The notes beneath the pieces are model-generated. The model had not been told where the DNA came from. It searched no databases and saw nothing but the letters and a program-made list of their open reading frames with translations. A stretch of DNA of 64,000 nt from Bacillus sp. ISL-55 (GTDB lineage: Bacteria; Bacillota; Bacilli; Bacillales; Cytobacillaceae): positions 62,001 through 126,000 of the forward strand of contig NZ_JAGGQU010000021.1 of the NCBI RefSeq assembly GCF_018613155.1, written 5' to 3'. The position numbers and the translations under genes were made by a program. Numbering within the stretch: the first letter of the stretch is position 1; the number at the start of each line of letters is the position of its first letter. Shown here in pieces: positions 22,356 through 32,207 of this stretch.

Positions 22356-25300
22356 TCACAGATAGTCAGAAAGGCATTTTAATAGGCTGGAGATATTGAT
22401 TGGTTTCGTAATATATTCATTGAAACCTGCCTTTAAAGCAGCATCCACATCTGCGGGCATTGCATTCGCACTGATTGCGATGACCGGCAGTTCTTTTACA
22501 AGTCCTTTCGATTGCAGCTGCTCCAGGACTTCAAAACCGTTTAGATCCGGAAGCTGTATATCCAACAAGATGACATCTGGTTTGTCCTCTTCCAAAAGCT
22601 GGATCCCTTCCCTCCCACTCCGTGCTGTACTGAGCTTAATGTTAGGTATTTGCTTCATGACATGTTCCATCAATTCAATATTGGATGGATTATCTTCAAT
22701 ATACACGATCTTCTTCTTGTCTCCATTTTGTATTAGAAGTGGGGGCTCTTCAACAATTCTCCCCTGTTTGAAAGCAGATTGGCGGACAACCGGCAGACTG
22801 ATCCAAAAATCACTGCCCTTCCCAACTTCACTGACGACACCGACATTGCCCCCCATCAGCATCGTCAGTTTCTTTACAAGTGATAAACCTATCCCAGCTC
22901 CCTCGGCAGTCGTGTTGCCTACTCTGAAAAATGGTTCAAAAATATCAAATAGATGATCTTCAGCGATCCCAATCCCCGTGTCCAACACATGGATTTCAAG
23001 GAATCCATCTTTGTTAAGGCACTTTATCGTGATGGTCCCCGCTTCACGGTTATACTTCAACGCGTTATCCAATAGGTTCAGTATGATCTGCCTAAAACGG
23101 ATTTCATCAATTTTGACATAAGCATCCTGGCAGCCAGATAAATGAGTTTCAATTGAAATCCTCCTTTTTTGCGCTGCTGGGCTGACAAGACTTATGCACT
23201 CCTCAATCAAAGAATTGACATTGATTAATTTAAACGCCACTTTCAATTTGCCGGTCTCAATTCTGGAAAGATCAAGAATTTCATTAATTAAATCTAGAAG
23301 ATGCCTGCCGCCCTTAAGGATTTCATCGACATATAGACTTTGCTGTCCATTAAGCTTTTCATCAATTTCCAGCAGCTGTGAAAAACCAAGGATCCCATTC
23401 AGCGGGGTACGCAATTCATGGCTCATATTGGACAGGAACGTCGACTTGGCATCATTGGCCTTGATCGCTTCTTCCTTCGCAAAAATAGATTCCTGGACAA
23501 TTTGCTTTCGTTCGGTATAATCTTCAAACGTCCAGAGATGCCCCCTCAATTCATTATCCATATAAAATGGTACATACTTTCGCCTTAGTGTCCGGCCATC
23601 AGCAGTGGCGATCTCCTCTTCATGCGGACGCTGATTCTGTATGATATCAGTAATATCTTGCTGATTGCGTTCAGGATCAGACAACAAAGATAAGTGGAAT
23701 GGAGTCGAAGCCTCCCCTGCTATTTCACTTAGAGTTTTCTCAATTTTAAACAGTTTCCTGAAGAAATCATTCGCCAGGACGATATTCCGGTCAATATTCT
23801 CGACCAAGACCCCGACCGGAAGACTATTCAGAATCGTTTTCCTCAGCGCATCAGATTCAGTGAGCTTCATTTCTTGTTCTTTTTGCAGTGTGATATCCGA
23901 AAAAGTAAGCAAAACTTTAGCCAAGTCCCCTGGCTCAAATGGTTCAAGCAATTTGGTGGAAGTGTTAATCCAGGTAACCCTTCCATCTTTCTTTTTGATT
24001 CCAAGTGTCTTTTGCTTAAAAGACTTACCAGTCCTGAATGTTTGGACAATAGGATATTGTTCCATTGTAAGAATCTCCCCTGCTTCATCGATAAACACAA
24101 TTTCGTTATCGGCCAAAGACTGGGCATGGAACGTTTCTTTATCCATTTCAAAAATGTCATACACATTATCGTTTAACACTGTCATCTGGTCATTTTCATC
24201 ATATAACAGAATTCCTTCAGTCATTACTCCTAGCAGATTCCTATACCATTGTTCATTTCGCTTCTGGCTGGCTTCAATTCGCTTCCGCTCGGTGATGTCG
24301 GCAGCAGATCCAATGACCTCAATTACTTGTCCATTTTTAAAAACAGGAGTTAAACTTGCAAAGTAGTCGACCCCATTGATATTACCTTCATAATGAGCGA
24401 CTTTGCCCTCCCAAGCTTCCTGGTAGATTTTCGATTTCCTTGCGGCCATTTCATAGGGGAACAAATCATATAATGATTTGCCTATCAACATCCCTGGTTC
24501 AACCCCCAGCCTTCTCAACAACTCCCCATCACCTAATGTATGGATAAAATGGCCGTTATAATTGATGTACTTGAAGATCATCCCCTGCTGCAATCGGACC
24601 GTATCGAGCAATTCCTTCTGTACCTTCTTAATCCGCTCTCTATATTGAATCAATTCAGATATATCTTTACCAGCGGCAAAAAAACCCTCGATTTTCTGGT
24701 CAATAATGACGGGCACAAAAGTGATCGCCATCGGGAGTTGTCTACCATCCATGGTTTTTATCTTAAGTGCATGCTCTAGCGGACCTTCTGTAGTCAAGTT
24801 TTCGATAATATTCCGTAGTTTCTCCTGCTCTACAAACAAATCATAAAGGGACATGCCGACTATTTCATTGCTCTCAACCCTCAATTCTTCTTTCCCCTTA
24901 GGATTCACACTGGTGATTTTAAGTCCAATATCAAAAGCAATGACCGTATAAGGACTGTTTTCTATCAAGGATCTGTACTGCAACTCAGAATATCTCAGCT
25001 TCTTCTCAAAGTTGTTTTTAGCCTTAATGGCAATGGCTAATATGACAATGAAGAAAAACAGTGTAAACAAGCCAAGCCATAATGCGAGTGTATCAGCCGT
25101 AATCGTGAAAGCGTCATTTGGAATATAAATCTCATTCGGTTTCAGACTGCTCGATTCTTGATGGATTTCCATGGCATACATGCCGGTATAATGCATTCCG
25201 GAAATAGCGATAGCGAGGAGAAGAGTCCCGAGAATGAGCGATTGCTTGGATTGTAATTTTTTTATAGAATTTGCAAACGTGAAGATGAATGCTCCATAGG

Positions 25301-25760
25301 AAAAAATAATCGCAATCAGAATGGATGCCAGTACATACTCCAACTGATAGTCGACATCATGGCCCATTCTCATCGCTCCCATGGCAGCGTAATGGGTGAT
25401 CGCAACCCCTAATGCCAGACTGGTTGAGCTATGAAAAAGAAGCCATTTTTCCCCTTCAGAGCGAAGGACAAGGGCAAAGGACAAGAGACTCATGAAAATA
25501 GCAATCAATAAAGACAACATAATAATCCATATGTTGTAGCTAACAGGGGTGTATGGGTAGAAACTGAGCATTGCGATAAAATGCATGGTCCATATACCTG
25601 CACCTGATATGATTGCTCCTTTTACTAGTGTAGAAGAGCCATAATCACTTTTATTACGGTAGGTTTTATTAAGCTGGGTCAATCCAAAGTAAGAGGATAT
25701 CACTGAAACAATGATCGAGAGCACGACGATTTCTGGCAGATAGGATGGGGTTACCGTCAT
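22356..25760 (-). CDS. hybrid histidine kinase with N-terminal MHYT sensor, several PAS domains and C-terminal receiver
   Basis: About 1134 residues. The first 210 form a seven-helix MHYT domain with MHF, THYAAM and MHYTGM motifs proposed to bind metal and sense gas or redox state. Four PAS-type repeats follow (about 255-750; for example ENSPYTVIAFD, GDGELLRRLGV, LLYDENDQ, NSLPVGVLVEN). HisKA has SHELRTPLNGILGFSQL with phospho-acceptor H781; HATPase shows NLLDNALKYN and DTGIGI; the terminal receiver has D1067 in LLDIQLPD. Start ATG at 25760 follows TTAGGAGAAC; the frame to 25778 is less likely. A Spo0E-like gene lies on the opposite strand just upstream, so input to sporulation is possible. 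Confidence 0.92.
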   Translation of the reverse strand: MTVTPSYLPEIVVLSIIVSVISSYFGLTQLNKTYRNKSDYGSSTLVKGAIISGAGIWTMHFIAMLSFYPYTPVSYNIWIIMLSLLIAIFMSLLSFALVLRSEGEKWLLFHSSTSLALGVAITHYAAMGAMRMGHDVDYQLEYVLASILIAIIFSYGAFIFTFANSIKKLQSKQSLILGTLLLAIAISGMHYTGMYAMEIHQESSSLKPNEIYIPNDAFTITADTLALWLGLFTLFFFIVILAIAIKAKNNFEKKLRYSELQYRSLIENSPYTVIAFDIGLKITSVNPKGKEELRVESNEIVGMSLYDLFVEQEKLRNIIENLTTEGPLEHALKIKTMDGRQLPMAITFVPVIIDQKIEGFFAAGKDISELIQYRERIKKVQKELLDTVRLQQGMIFKYINYNGHFIHTLGDGELLRRLGVEPGMLIGKSLYDLFPYEMAARKSKIYQEAWEGKVAHYEGNINGVDYFASLTPVFKNGQVIEVIGSAADITERKRIEASQKRNEQWYRNLLGVMTEGILLYDENDQMTVLNDNVYDIFEMDKETFHAQSLADNEIVFIDEAGEILTMEQYPIVQTFRTGKSFKQKTLGIKKKDGRVTWINTSTKLLEPFEPGDLAKVLLTFSDITLQKEQEMKLTESDALRKTILNSLPVGVLVENIDRNIVLANDFFRKLFKIEKTLSEIAGEASTPFHLSLLSDPERNQQDITDIIQNQRPHEEEIATADGRTLRRKYVPFYMDNELRGHLWTFEDYTERKQIVQESIFAKEEAIKANDAKSTFLSNMSHELRTPLNGILGFSQLLEIDEKLNGQQSLYVDEILKGGRHLLDLINEILDLSRIETGKLKVAFKLINVNSLIEECISLVSPAAQKRRISIETHLSGCQDAYVKIDEIRFRQIILNLLDNALKYNREAGTITIKCLNKDGFLEIHVLDTGIGIAEDHLFDIFEPFFRVGNTTAEGAGIGLSLVKKLTMLMGGNVGVVSEVGKGSDFWISLPVVRQSAFKQGRIVEEPPLLIQNGDKKKIVYIEDNPSNIELMEHVMKQIPNIKLSTARSGREGIQLLEEDKPDVILLDIQLPDLNGFEVLEQLQSKGLVKELPVIAISANAMPADVDAALKAGFNEYITKPINISSLLKCLSDYL

Positions 25761-25964
25761 AAAAAGTTCTCCTAACACAGTCTTTCGATATTGGCACTTT
25801 TGACAGCATCATTTACGCATGTGACACCGATATTATGACATATCAGGCAATGAATCCGTCATTTGAATGCTAGCGGCTTAACGAAAGGAATATTTTTGAT
25901 ATTATGTAACTTAATAGATAGACCCTGGGGCATACCACTTACAACTAAAAGGAGTGACTTAGCT

Positions 25965-26144
25965 ATGAGCCATTTGACGACGCTGATTGAATTGAATCGC
26001 AAAAAGATGATAGAGCTTTCTAAGCTGCATGGGATGAGTTCCAGTGAAGTAATAAAATGCAGCCAGGAGCTGGATGTTCTGATCCATGTGATGATGGATG
26101 AAAAGCATTCAGCTGTTGAGTGTACTGACATACAAAAACGATGA
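25965..26144 (+). CDS. Spo0E-like aspartyl-phosphate phosphatase
   Basis: A 59-residue protein with the Spo0E signature SQELDVLI after two helices (LIELNRKKMIELSKLHGMSS). Members are 50-90 residues, cytoplasmic, and dephosphorylate Spo0A-P or related response regulators. The ATG at 25965 has AAAAGGAGTG 7-8 nt upstream; the longer frame from 25863 is not supported. It is monocistronic with a terminator after it and stands between two kinase-linked transcription units. Whether its target is Spo0A, the Spo0A-like protein at 33658 (which cannot be phosphorylated at the usual place) or another regulator is open. Confidence 0.9.
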   Translation: MSHLTTLIELNRKKMIELSKLHGMSSSEVIKCSQELDVLIHVMMDEKHSAVECTDIQKR

Positions 26145-26156
26145 ATGTAAAACGAT

Positions 26157-26209
26157 GCTCTCCTTAGGGCATCTGGTTCTTCCAGTTACCCGTTAGGAGA
26201 GCCTCTTTT
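26157..26209 (+). terminator. terminator after the Spo0E-like gene
   Basis: GCTCTCCT (26157-26164) pairs with AGGAGAGC (26195-26202), with an inner CTGG/CCAG hairpin, followed by CTCTTTT. Confidence 0.8.
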
Positions 26210-26243
26210 AACTCTTTTAAGTGTGATTCTTAAACGAACCCTG

Positions 26244-26984
26244 CTAAAGTGAAGCGATTTTTTCTCTCACATCATTAATTTTCAATTTTGAAATGCTGGC
26301 TTGCTGATCATATTGTTGAAAATAAGCGATATACGTTTCATGGTGCGGTGTGATATGTGTAACTTTTTTCAAGTTAATGATAAAAGAGCGATGTGCAGAA
26401 TAAAAGATATCATCCGTCAACTTTTCATATAGTTTGCCAATATTTTCATAGGTTTCATATATTTCATCCGCTGTATGGATAAAACACTTCTTTCCTGATT
26501 TCTCAATGAAATATATATCCTCTAACGGGATGTATCTTGTGCATTGAGGATCTTTTATTACAAGATTCTTGATTGACCTTTCCTTAACAACGTTTTCGAT
26601 GCTCCCTTGTTCATAACGAATCACATTCTCTGCTTTTTCCAGCGCTTTGAGGAGCCGGTCCTTTTCAATTGGCTTGACAATATAATCAATGGCTGCCATC
26701 TGGAAGGCGGTAATCGCATGATTATCATATCCAGTGATAAAGATGAATTTCAGGTTAGGCTGGAAAGATAAGCAGTCCTTTACGGCATGAATCCCGTCCT
26801 TTTTCGGCATATTGATATCTGACAGTACAAGATCGGGTTTTTGAAGCATCACGGCTTCAATCAGTTCTTCCCCATTCGAACATTCTCCAACAATTTCAAA
26901 AGAACTCATTCCACTGATAAAAAAACGCAATATTTCAATGGAGTCTTCATGATCATCTACCAACACGACACGGATGGGCTCCAT
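26244..26984 (-). CDS. LytTR-type response regulator paired with a hybrid kinase
   Basis: A 246-residue regulator with receiver domain (VDDHED acidic pocket, LSDINMP phosphoacceptor, VKPIEK) and LytTR output domain (FIEKSGKKC, SAHRSFIINLKKV, SISKLKIND). It lies 14 bp downstream of the PAS-GAF hybrid kinase gene in the same direction, so the two form a two-component unit, probably with phosphotransfer through the kinase's own receiver. Strong similarity to the regulator at 16869 (ending YISKLKINEVQEQI versus SISKLKINDVREKI) indicates a duplication and possibly shared target sites. Confidence 0.93.
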   Translation of the reverse strand: MEPIRVVLVDDHEDSIEILRFFISGMSSFEIVGECSNGEELIEAVMLQKPDLVLSDINMPKKDGIHAVKDCLSFQPNLKFIFITGYDNHAITAFQMAAIDYIVKPIEKDRLLKALEKAENVIRYEQGSIENVVKERSIKNLVIKDPQCTRYIPLEDIYFIEKSGKKCFIHTADEIYETYENIGKLYEKLTDDIFYSAHRSFIINLKKVTHITPHHETYIAYFQQYDQQASISKLKINDVREKIASL

Positions 26985-26998
26985 TCTTTACCTTCTTT

Positions 26999-29005
26999 CT
27001 ATAGATACTTTCTGATCGTCATCAACAATTCCGTAAGATCCAGTGGCTTTATTAAAAATTCACAGACTCCCAATTCTATTGCTCGGGATTTTGTCTCCTT
27101 GCTTGTATCCGCACTGATAGCGATAATTGGGATGTCACGAGTTTCAGGATCGCTTTTCAGCTTTTTAAGCACTTCAAACCCATGAATATCAGCAAGATGG
27201 ATATCCAGTAAAATAAGATTGGGAGGAACAGTTTCAGTTACTAGACTCATTCCTTCCTTTCCTGTCAGGACAGAGATGAATTGCACGCGAGAATGGTTTT
27301 CAAAAATGGTCTCAAGCAATGAAAGATCGTTATAATTGTCATCAATATATAAAATCTTCCCGTCCAGCCCATCCAGAACCAATTCTTTGTTACCCTTGGT
27401 TTCATACGTATGATCATATGAAACTTTTTCACCGTCAATTGGAAGAGTGAACCAGAAGCTGCTTCCAAAACCAATAGCACTTTTAACGCCAACACTTCCA
27501 CCCATCTGCTCGACAAGCTGCTTAACAAGTGTCAGGCCAATCCCAGTTCCTTCAATATTATTCTCAAGATGGAAAATTCGATAAAAGGATTCAAAAATCT
27601 TGTCCTGCTCTTTTTTCGGGATACCCACACCATTGTCAGTGACTGAGAACTTCAACTTTTGTCCTTCAACCTGACAGGCAATTAGAACCTGCCCACCTGC
27701 AGGTGTATATTTAAATGCATTTTCCAGCAGGTTTAATAGGATCTGATTTACTTTGGTCCGATTCGCAAGTACATGGATATGCGAGCAGGAATGCGTCCTG
27801 TCATAAATCCGGATATCCTTTTCCTTTCCTTGCGGCTGGAGGATTTTCAATGCATCATTTACAATGCTTTCCACTGATATAGATTCTTTTTTTACTTCCG
27901 GATCGTGCACACCCGACTTGACCAATTCGAGCAGATCATTGATCAGGTTAAGAAGATGGCGGCTGGATTTCATAATTTTGGACAATTTTTGGTTTTGCCT
28001 GATAGTCGGAGGCTCGCTTGGATCATCCTGAAGGATTTGAGCAAAGCCCAAAATGGAATTCAACGGTGTCCTTAACTCATGACTCATCATCGAAAGGAAA
28101 TTGCTCTTTACCGCATTTGCAGCTTCTGCTTCTTCTTTTTTCTTCGTTAATTCCATGATAAGGAGTGTGTGTTCGAACATGATAGCTAACTGGCTGCATA
28201 TCGTGTCCAATAGCTCTAGTTCTTCTTCTCTAAAGCTTGTTCGATTCCGGGATCCAAATGAAAGAGTTCCAAGAAGCTTCCCGCCTGAGAGAAGCGGATA
28301 ACTCGCATAAGTCTTTATCCCAAGCTCTTTCACGATTGTTACTCTTGGATCAGTGGATTGTTCGATATTTTCTACAACAATTCTTATTTGATCGCGCGCT
28401 ACAGTACCGCAGACAGCCATGCCTAAATCCAGATAGCGGATATCCTCTGCATCATGTTCATCAATTCCATGAAAGTACATTAAATCCAATCGCTTCGTCG
28501 TTTCATTAAACATATAGTTGATATACACATCGAGATCCAAATAACTGTTAAGCTCTTTGAACAAGGATTCCAACAGCTCTCCCGGCTCCTGTTTGACCAG
28601 GATGTGATTGGCCGCCTCACTTAAAATCCGCAGTTTATTATTTTGTTGCTCAATCGTTTCCTCAACCTGTTTCTTGGCCGTGATATCTCTGAGAAGGATT
28701 GTTGCGCCTTTGTCAGATGGATACAAATGCACATCAAACCAAAGCCGCTCTTTTCGATCCAAATAAAGATCAAAATAAACCGCTTCGTTCTGTTGCTTCG
28801 CCTTCAAAAGCTTCTCCCCAATAATCTGCGCGGGACCTTTATCAAGCAACATTAAAAAATGATTTCCATAACTGTTCAATGAGAACAGCTCTTTTGCTTC
28901 CTCATTGGCATAAACTAAGTTCAATTCTCGATCGACCACAATCAAACTATCGGATATACATTCTATTAAAAAAGATTCAATTTGAGTCACATCTAATGAA
29001 TTCAT
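26999..29005 (-). CDS. hybrid histidine kinase (PAS-GAF-HisKA-HATPase-receiver)
   Basis: A 668-residue soluble sensor. Residues 1-115 are a PAS domain (ISDSLIVVDRELNLVYANEEA); about 135-290 a GAF-like domain; HisKA contains SMMSHELRTPLNSILGFAQIL with H309; HATPase shows LLENAFKYTPAGGQ and DNGVGIPKKEQ; the receiver has D601 in LLDIHLAD. No membrane segment is seen. ATG at 29005 has AAAGGTG upstream; the open frame to 29038 lacks a ribosome binding site. It is the first gene of a two-gene unit with the LytTR regulator. Confidence 0.92.
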   Translation of the reverse strand: MNSLDVTQIESFLIECISDSLIVVDRELNLVYANEEAKELFSLNSYGNHFLMLLDKGPAQIIGEKLLKAKQQNEAVYFDLYLDRKERLWFDVHLYPSDKGATILLRDITAKKQVEETIEQQNNKLRILSEAANHILVKQEPGELLESLFKELNSYLDLDVYINYMFNETTKRLDLMYFHGIDEHDAEDIRYLDLGMAVCGTVARDQIRIVVENIEQSTDPRVTIVKELGIKTYASYPLLSGGKLLGTLSFGSRNRTSFREEELELLDTICSQLAIMFEHTLLIMELTKKKEEAEAANAVKSNFLSMMSHELRTPLNSILGFAQILQDDPSEPPTIRQNQKLSKIMKSSRHLLNLINDLLELVKSGVHDPEVKKESISVESIVNDALKILQPQGKEKDIRIYDRTHSCSHIHVLANRTKVNQILLNLLENAFKYTPAGGQVLIACQVEGQKLKFSVTDNGVGIPKKEQDKIFESFYRIFHLENNIEGTGIGLTLVKQLVEQMGGSVGVKSAIGFGSSFWFTLPIDGEKVSYDHTYETKGNKELVLDGLDGKILYIDDNYNDLSLLETIFENHSRVQFISVLTGKEGMSLVTETVPPNLILLDIHLADIHGFEVLKKLKSDPETRDIPIIAISADTSKETKSRAIELGVCEFLIKPLDLTELLMTIRKYL

Positions 29006-29493
29006 TTCTATCACCTTTATCAAGAGGATTAACAACAAGCTAATAGTGAAAACTATTCACCTTTATTATCCTACAATAAATCCACCTTTTTTTTAACCCT
29101 TCGCGCATGTAAGTTAATGGTAATTTATGACCTTTTCACTACATCCAAAGTGCATTAATATGTATAAAAACATTACAATATTTAACTGGCAGATGACACA
29201 TACATATCCCGAAATGTCATTTTGATCACCTAAAATGTCGTAAAGCTATTCCGAAATGGACGTTTTACTTCTCCTCGTAGTTTCTTTAACCAAACTCTGC
29301 CACAAATCCCATCTTCTTTCTGCTTCAAGTCAATTCAGGAAGGAAGACCTACTTGGAATTCTTTCAAAAGACACATTCACTTTAGCGATTAGGACACTTC
29401 ATCCCTTTATAAGGACATTTTAAGATAGACTCATTGTCGGATCACCAAAAGAGAATTAAGATAGATTTACCACAACATTAGGAGGGATGGACA
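29006..29493. other. divergent intergenic region between kinase and GGDEF-EAL genes
   Basis: About 490 bp, AT-rich, no gene seen. It holds the promoters of two divergent signalling units. ATGTC/GACAT-type words recur (29215, 29237, 29421), but no clear consensus promoter or operator could be set. Confidence 0.5.
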
Positions 29494-32058
29494 ATGGCTA
29501 TGCCAGTAAGTGAATATGTTTTAGCCGCATTTTCCATTTTCATTACCATCATCGCGGTCCTTCCATTTTTGTTTTACTTATATAGGGAGAAACAGTTTGG
29601 ATACGTCAAGCTGAAAGGCCAGAAATATAAATCTTTATTCAAAAACCACCCGGATGGCATCTTCATCCTCAATGATAAGAGACAGATTATCAATTTGAAT
29701 CCTGCTGCCACTGAATTGACAGGCTATGAAAAAAAAGAAATCAAAGGCAGACCCTTTTCATCTCTAGTGAGACATGATGGAAATTCATTTTCTTTTCAGA
29801 CGAACCTTCCGCAACGAGAGTCAACAGGAGCCATCTGGTGCAGTACGAAGAATGGCGGGAATATCTTTGTCAGCATTAAATCTGTACCCCTCATCCTGGA
29901 TTCCAAAACGATTGGCGAATATCTGATTGTCCATGACCTGACAAAAGAGAAATGGACAGAGGATTCACTAACAGAGACAAACGGGCGATTGGAATCCTTT
30001 CTTGCAAACACAAAGGATGCTGTTAACATCACAGATTTAAACGGAAATGTCCTATATATGAATGCATCATTTGAAAAGATGTATGGCTGGAAGGCCGAAG
30101 AGCTGTTGGGAAAACCACTCCCAATCATCCCTGACGAATTGAAAAAGGAAGAAGATCGGCAGCGGCAGGAATTAATTAAGGGAAAAAGTATCAATATCAT
30201 TGAAACTCAATTTATCCGCAAAGACGGTGCATTTCTTGATGTCAGTGTCACTTTGACTCCTTTGCGCGATGCAAACCAAAAGGTAACAGCGTTTACCGCA
30301 ATCACAAGGGATGAGACATTGAGGAAGAAAGCCGAAATAGAGGTAAGAGAACAAGAGGCCAAGTACAGGCTGATTGCCGAGAATTCCGACGACCTGATTA
30401 GGATGATAGACGCTGAAGGAATTGTAAAATATGCTTCACCTTCACATGAAGTCCTGCTCGGATATAAACCAGAGGAGCTGGAGGGAAGTCGTTTCGACCT
30501 CTATATCCACCCTGAAGACCAGGAGAAAATCAGAGAACACTTTTTCAGGAATAATGATGACCCCCAACCAGTGGTAATGGAATACAGGAAAAGGAACAAA
30601 AAAGGGGAGTATATCTGGGTCGAGGCGAATACCGCACCCGTATTGGACGATGCGGGGAAATTAAGCCATTATATCGTTGTATCGCGGGATGTCTCCGAGA
30701 AAAAAGAACATAAGGAAAAGCTTGAGTTCTACGCCTATTATGATTCGTTGACAGGCGTGCCGAATCGAAGGTATTTTCAGCAGCTACTTGAAGAAACGCT
30801 GCGAGATGCTGGCAGAACAGATTCGCAAGTGGCCCTTCTCTTTTTGGATTTTGACCGGTTCAAATGGGTCAACGATACAATGGGACACGATATCGGAGAT
30901 GAACTGCTGAAGCTATTCGTACAGCGAATCCAGGCAGTGATTCGTCCTTCTGATGTGATCGGCAGACTTGGCGGCGATGAATTCATGGTCGTGTTGCCCC
31001 AAATTTCCTCAAGAGAAGACATTACCATGGCTGCCGAAAGGCTGATAAACGCTCTTCAGGAACCGTGGAAAATACAGGATCATGAATTTGTAACGACCTC
31101 TTCCATTGGCATTAGTGTTTATCCATTAATGGCGGATCGATGCGAAAAGCTGATTTCCCAGGCTGACCAAGCATTATATAAGGCAAAGGAATCCGGCCGC
31201 AATATGTATCAATTTTTCACGGCAGATATCGAGGAGAATTATCTTCGGATGATGAGACTTGAGGAAGGGTTGAAATCAGCGGTTATTAACAAAGAATTTC
31301 AAATCGTCTACCAGCCCCAAGTCAACGTATTTACTGGTGAAACTCATTGCCTCGAGGTCTTATTGCGCTATCACCACACTCATCTGGGATTGATTTCTCC
31401 AGCAGAGTTCATTCCGATTGCCGAGCGTTTAGGCATCATCGATGAAATAACGACGTGGATTATTGCAGAAGCAGGAAAACAATTTTATCAGTGGATGATT
31501 GAAGGATACCATCCAGTTAAATTTTCTATCAATCTCTCTCCCGTTTCCATTAAAAGCAAGGATTTCACTACTCTGTACAGCAAGGCAATAAAAGAAGCAG
31601 GAATCTCTCCTGAGTATTTAGAACTCGAAATTACTGAACAGGCCTTTTTAAATGATTTGGATCAAGTCGCAATCAAACTGCAAGAATTGAAAAAAACAGG
31701 AGTTTCCATTGCCCTGGATGATTTCGGTTCTGGGTATTCATCATTAAGCTACTTCAGGCAGTTGCCGATTGATAAAATAAAGATTGACCGTGTTTTCATT
31801 CACGATATCAACGGTACTAATGGGAGGAAAGACAAGGCCATCATTCAATCCATTATGGCGCTGGTGGAGGAAATCGGCATGGAATGTGTTTGTGAAGGAG
31901 TCGAAAGAGCAGATCAGGTGATGTTCCTTAAACAGAACCGCTGCCAGCTGGCACAGGGTTACTATTACTATAAACCGATGACGGCAAACAAAATAAAGAA
32001 AAGCGGCTGTATTAGCAGCTTCTCTCCCTATGCTTATGATTTGATAGAAAACAGATGA
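29494..32058 (+). CDS. PAS-containing GGDEF-EAL protein (c-di-GMP synthesis and/or breakdown)
   Basis: An 854-residue protein: one N-terminal membrane helix (about 8-30), three PAS domains (about 45-150, 165-285, 290-405), a GGDEF domain with an intact active site GGDEF at 493-497, and an EAL domain from about 600. The EAL triad reads EVL (E621-V622-L623) in LEVLLRY, while ELEITEQ, LDDFGSGYSS, KIDRVF and CEGVE are normal. Diguanylate cyclase activity is therefore likely; phosphodiesterase activity is possible because the Glu is kept. No I-site RxxD is evident just before GGDEF. AGGAGGG (29480-29486) precedes the ATG. Single-gene unit ended by a terminator. Confidence 0.93.
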   Translation: MAMPVSEYVLAAFSIFITIIAVLPFLFYLYREKQFGYVKLKGQKYKSLFKNHPDGIFILNDKRQIINLNPAATELTGYEKKEIKGRPFSSLVRHDGNSFSFQTNLPQRESTGAIWCSTKNGGNIFVSIKSVPLILDSKTIGEYLIVHDLTKEKWTEDSLTETNGRLESFLANTKDAVNITDLNGNVLYMNASFEKMYGWKAEELLGKPLPIIPDELKKEEDRQRQELIKGKSINIIETQFIRKDGAFLDVSVTLTPLRDANQKVTAFTAITRDETLRKKAEIEVREQEAKYRLIAENSDDLIRMIDAEGIVKYASPSHEVLLGYKPEELEGSRFDLYIHPEDQEKIREHFFRNNDDPQPVVMEYRKRNKKGEYIWVEANTAPVLDDAGKLSHYIVVSRDVSEKKEHKEKLEFYAYYDSLTGVPNRRYFQQLLEETLRDAGRTDSQVALLFLDFDRFKWVNDTMGHDIGDELLKLFVQRIQAVIRPSDVIGRLGGDEFMVVLPQISSREDITMAAERLINALQEPWKIQDHEFVTTSSIGISVYPLMADRCEKLISQADQALYKAKESGRNMYQFFTADIEENYLRMMRLEEGLKSAVINKEFQIVYQPQVNVFTGETHCLEVLLRYHHTHLGLISPAEFIPIAERLGIIDEITTWIIAEAGKQFYQWMIEGYHPVKFSINLSPVSIKSKDFTTLYSKAIKEAGISPEYLELEITEQAFLNDLDQVAIKLQELKKTGVSIALDDFGSGYSSLSYFRQLPIDKIKIDRVFIHDINGTNGRKDKAIIQSIMALVEEIGMECVCEGVERADQVMFLKQNRCQLAQGYYYYKPMTANKIKKSGCISSFSPYAYDLIENR

Positions 32059-32159
32059 AACAGCGAGCGAAAATATCCATAAAAGCGTTAAGTGAATGCT
32101 ACTAAGATCAAAAAAGCCCTTAAAGATATGGATTATGATTTGCAATACCGGAAGCCAAG

Positions 32160-32192
32160 AAGGATGGGAGCCTTGAACTCCCATCCTTTTCT
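32160..32192 (+). terminator. terminator between GGDEF-EAL and PP2C genes
   Basis: AAGGATGGGAG and CTCCCATCCTT pair perfectly over 11 bp around a 7-nt loop, followed by TTCTT. Lies between convergent genes and may serve both. Confidence 0.85.
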
Positions 32193-32207
32193 TATGATGT
32201 ATCGACA

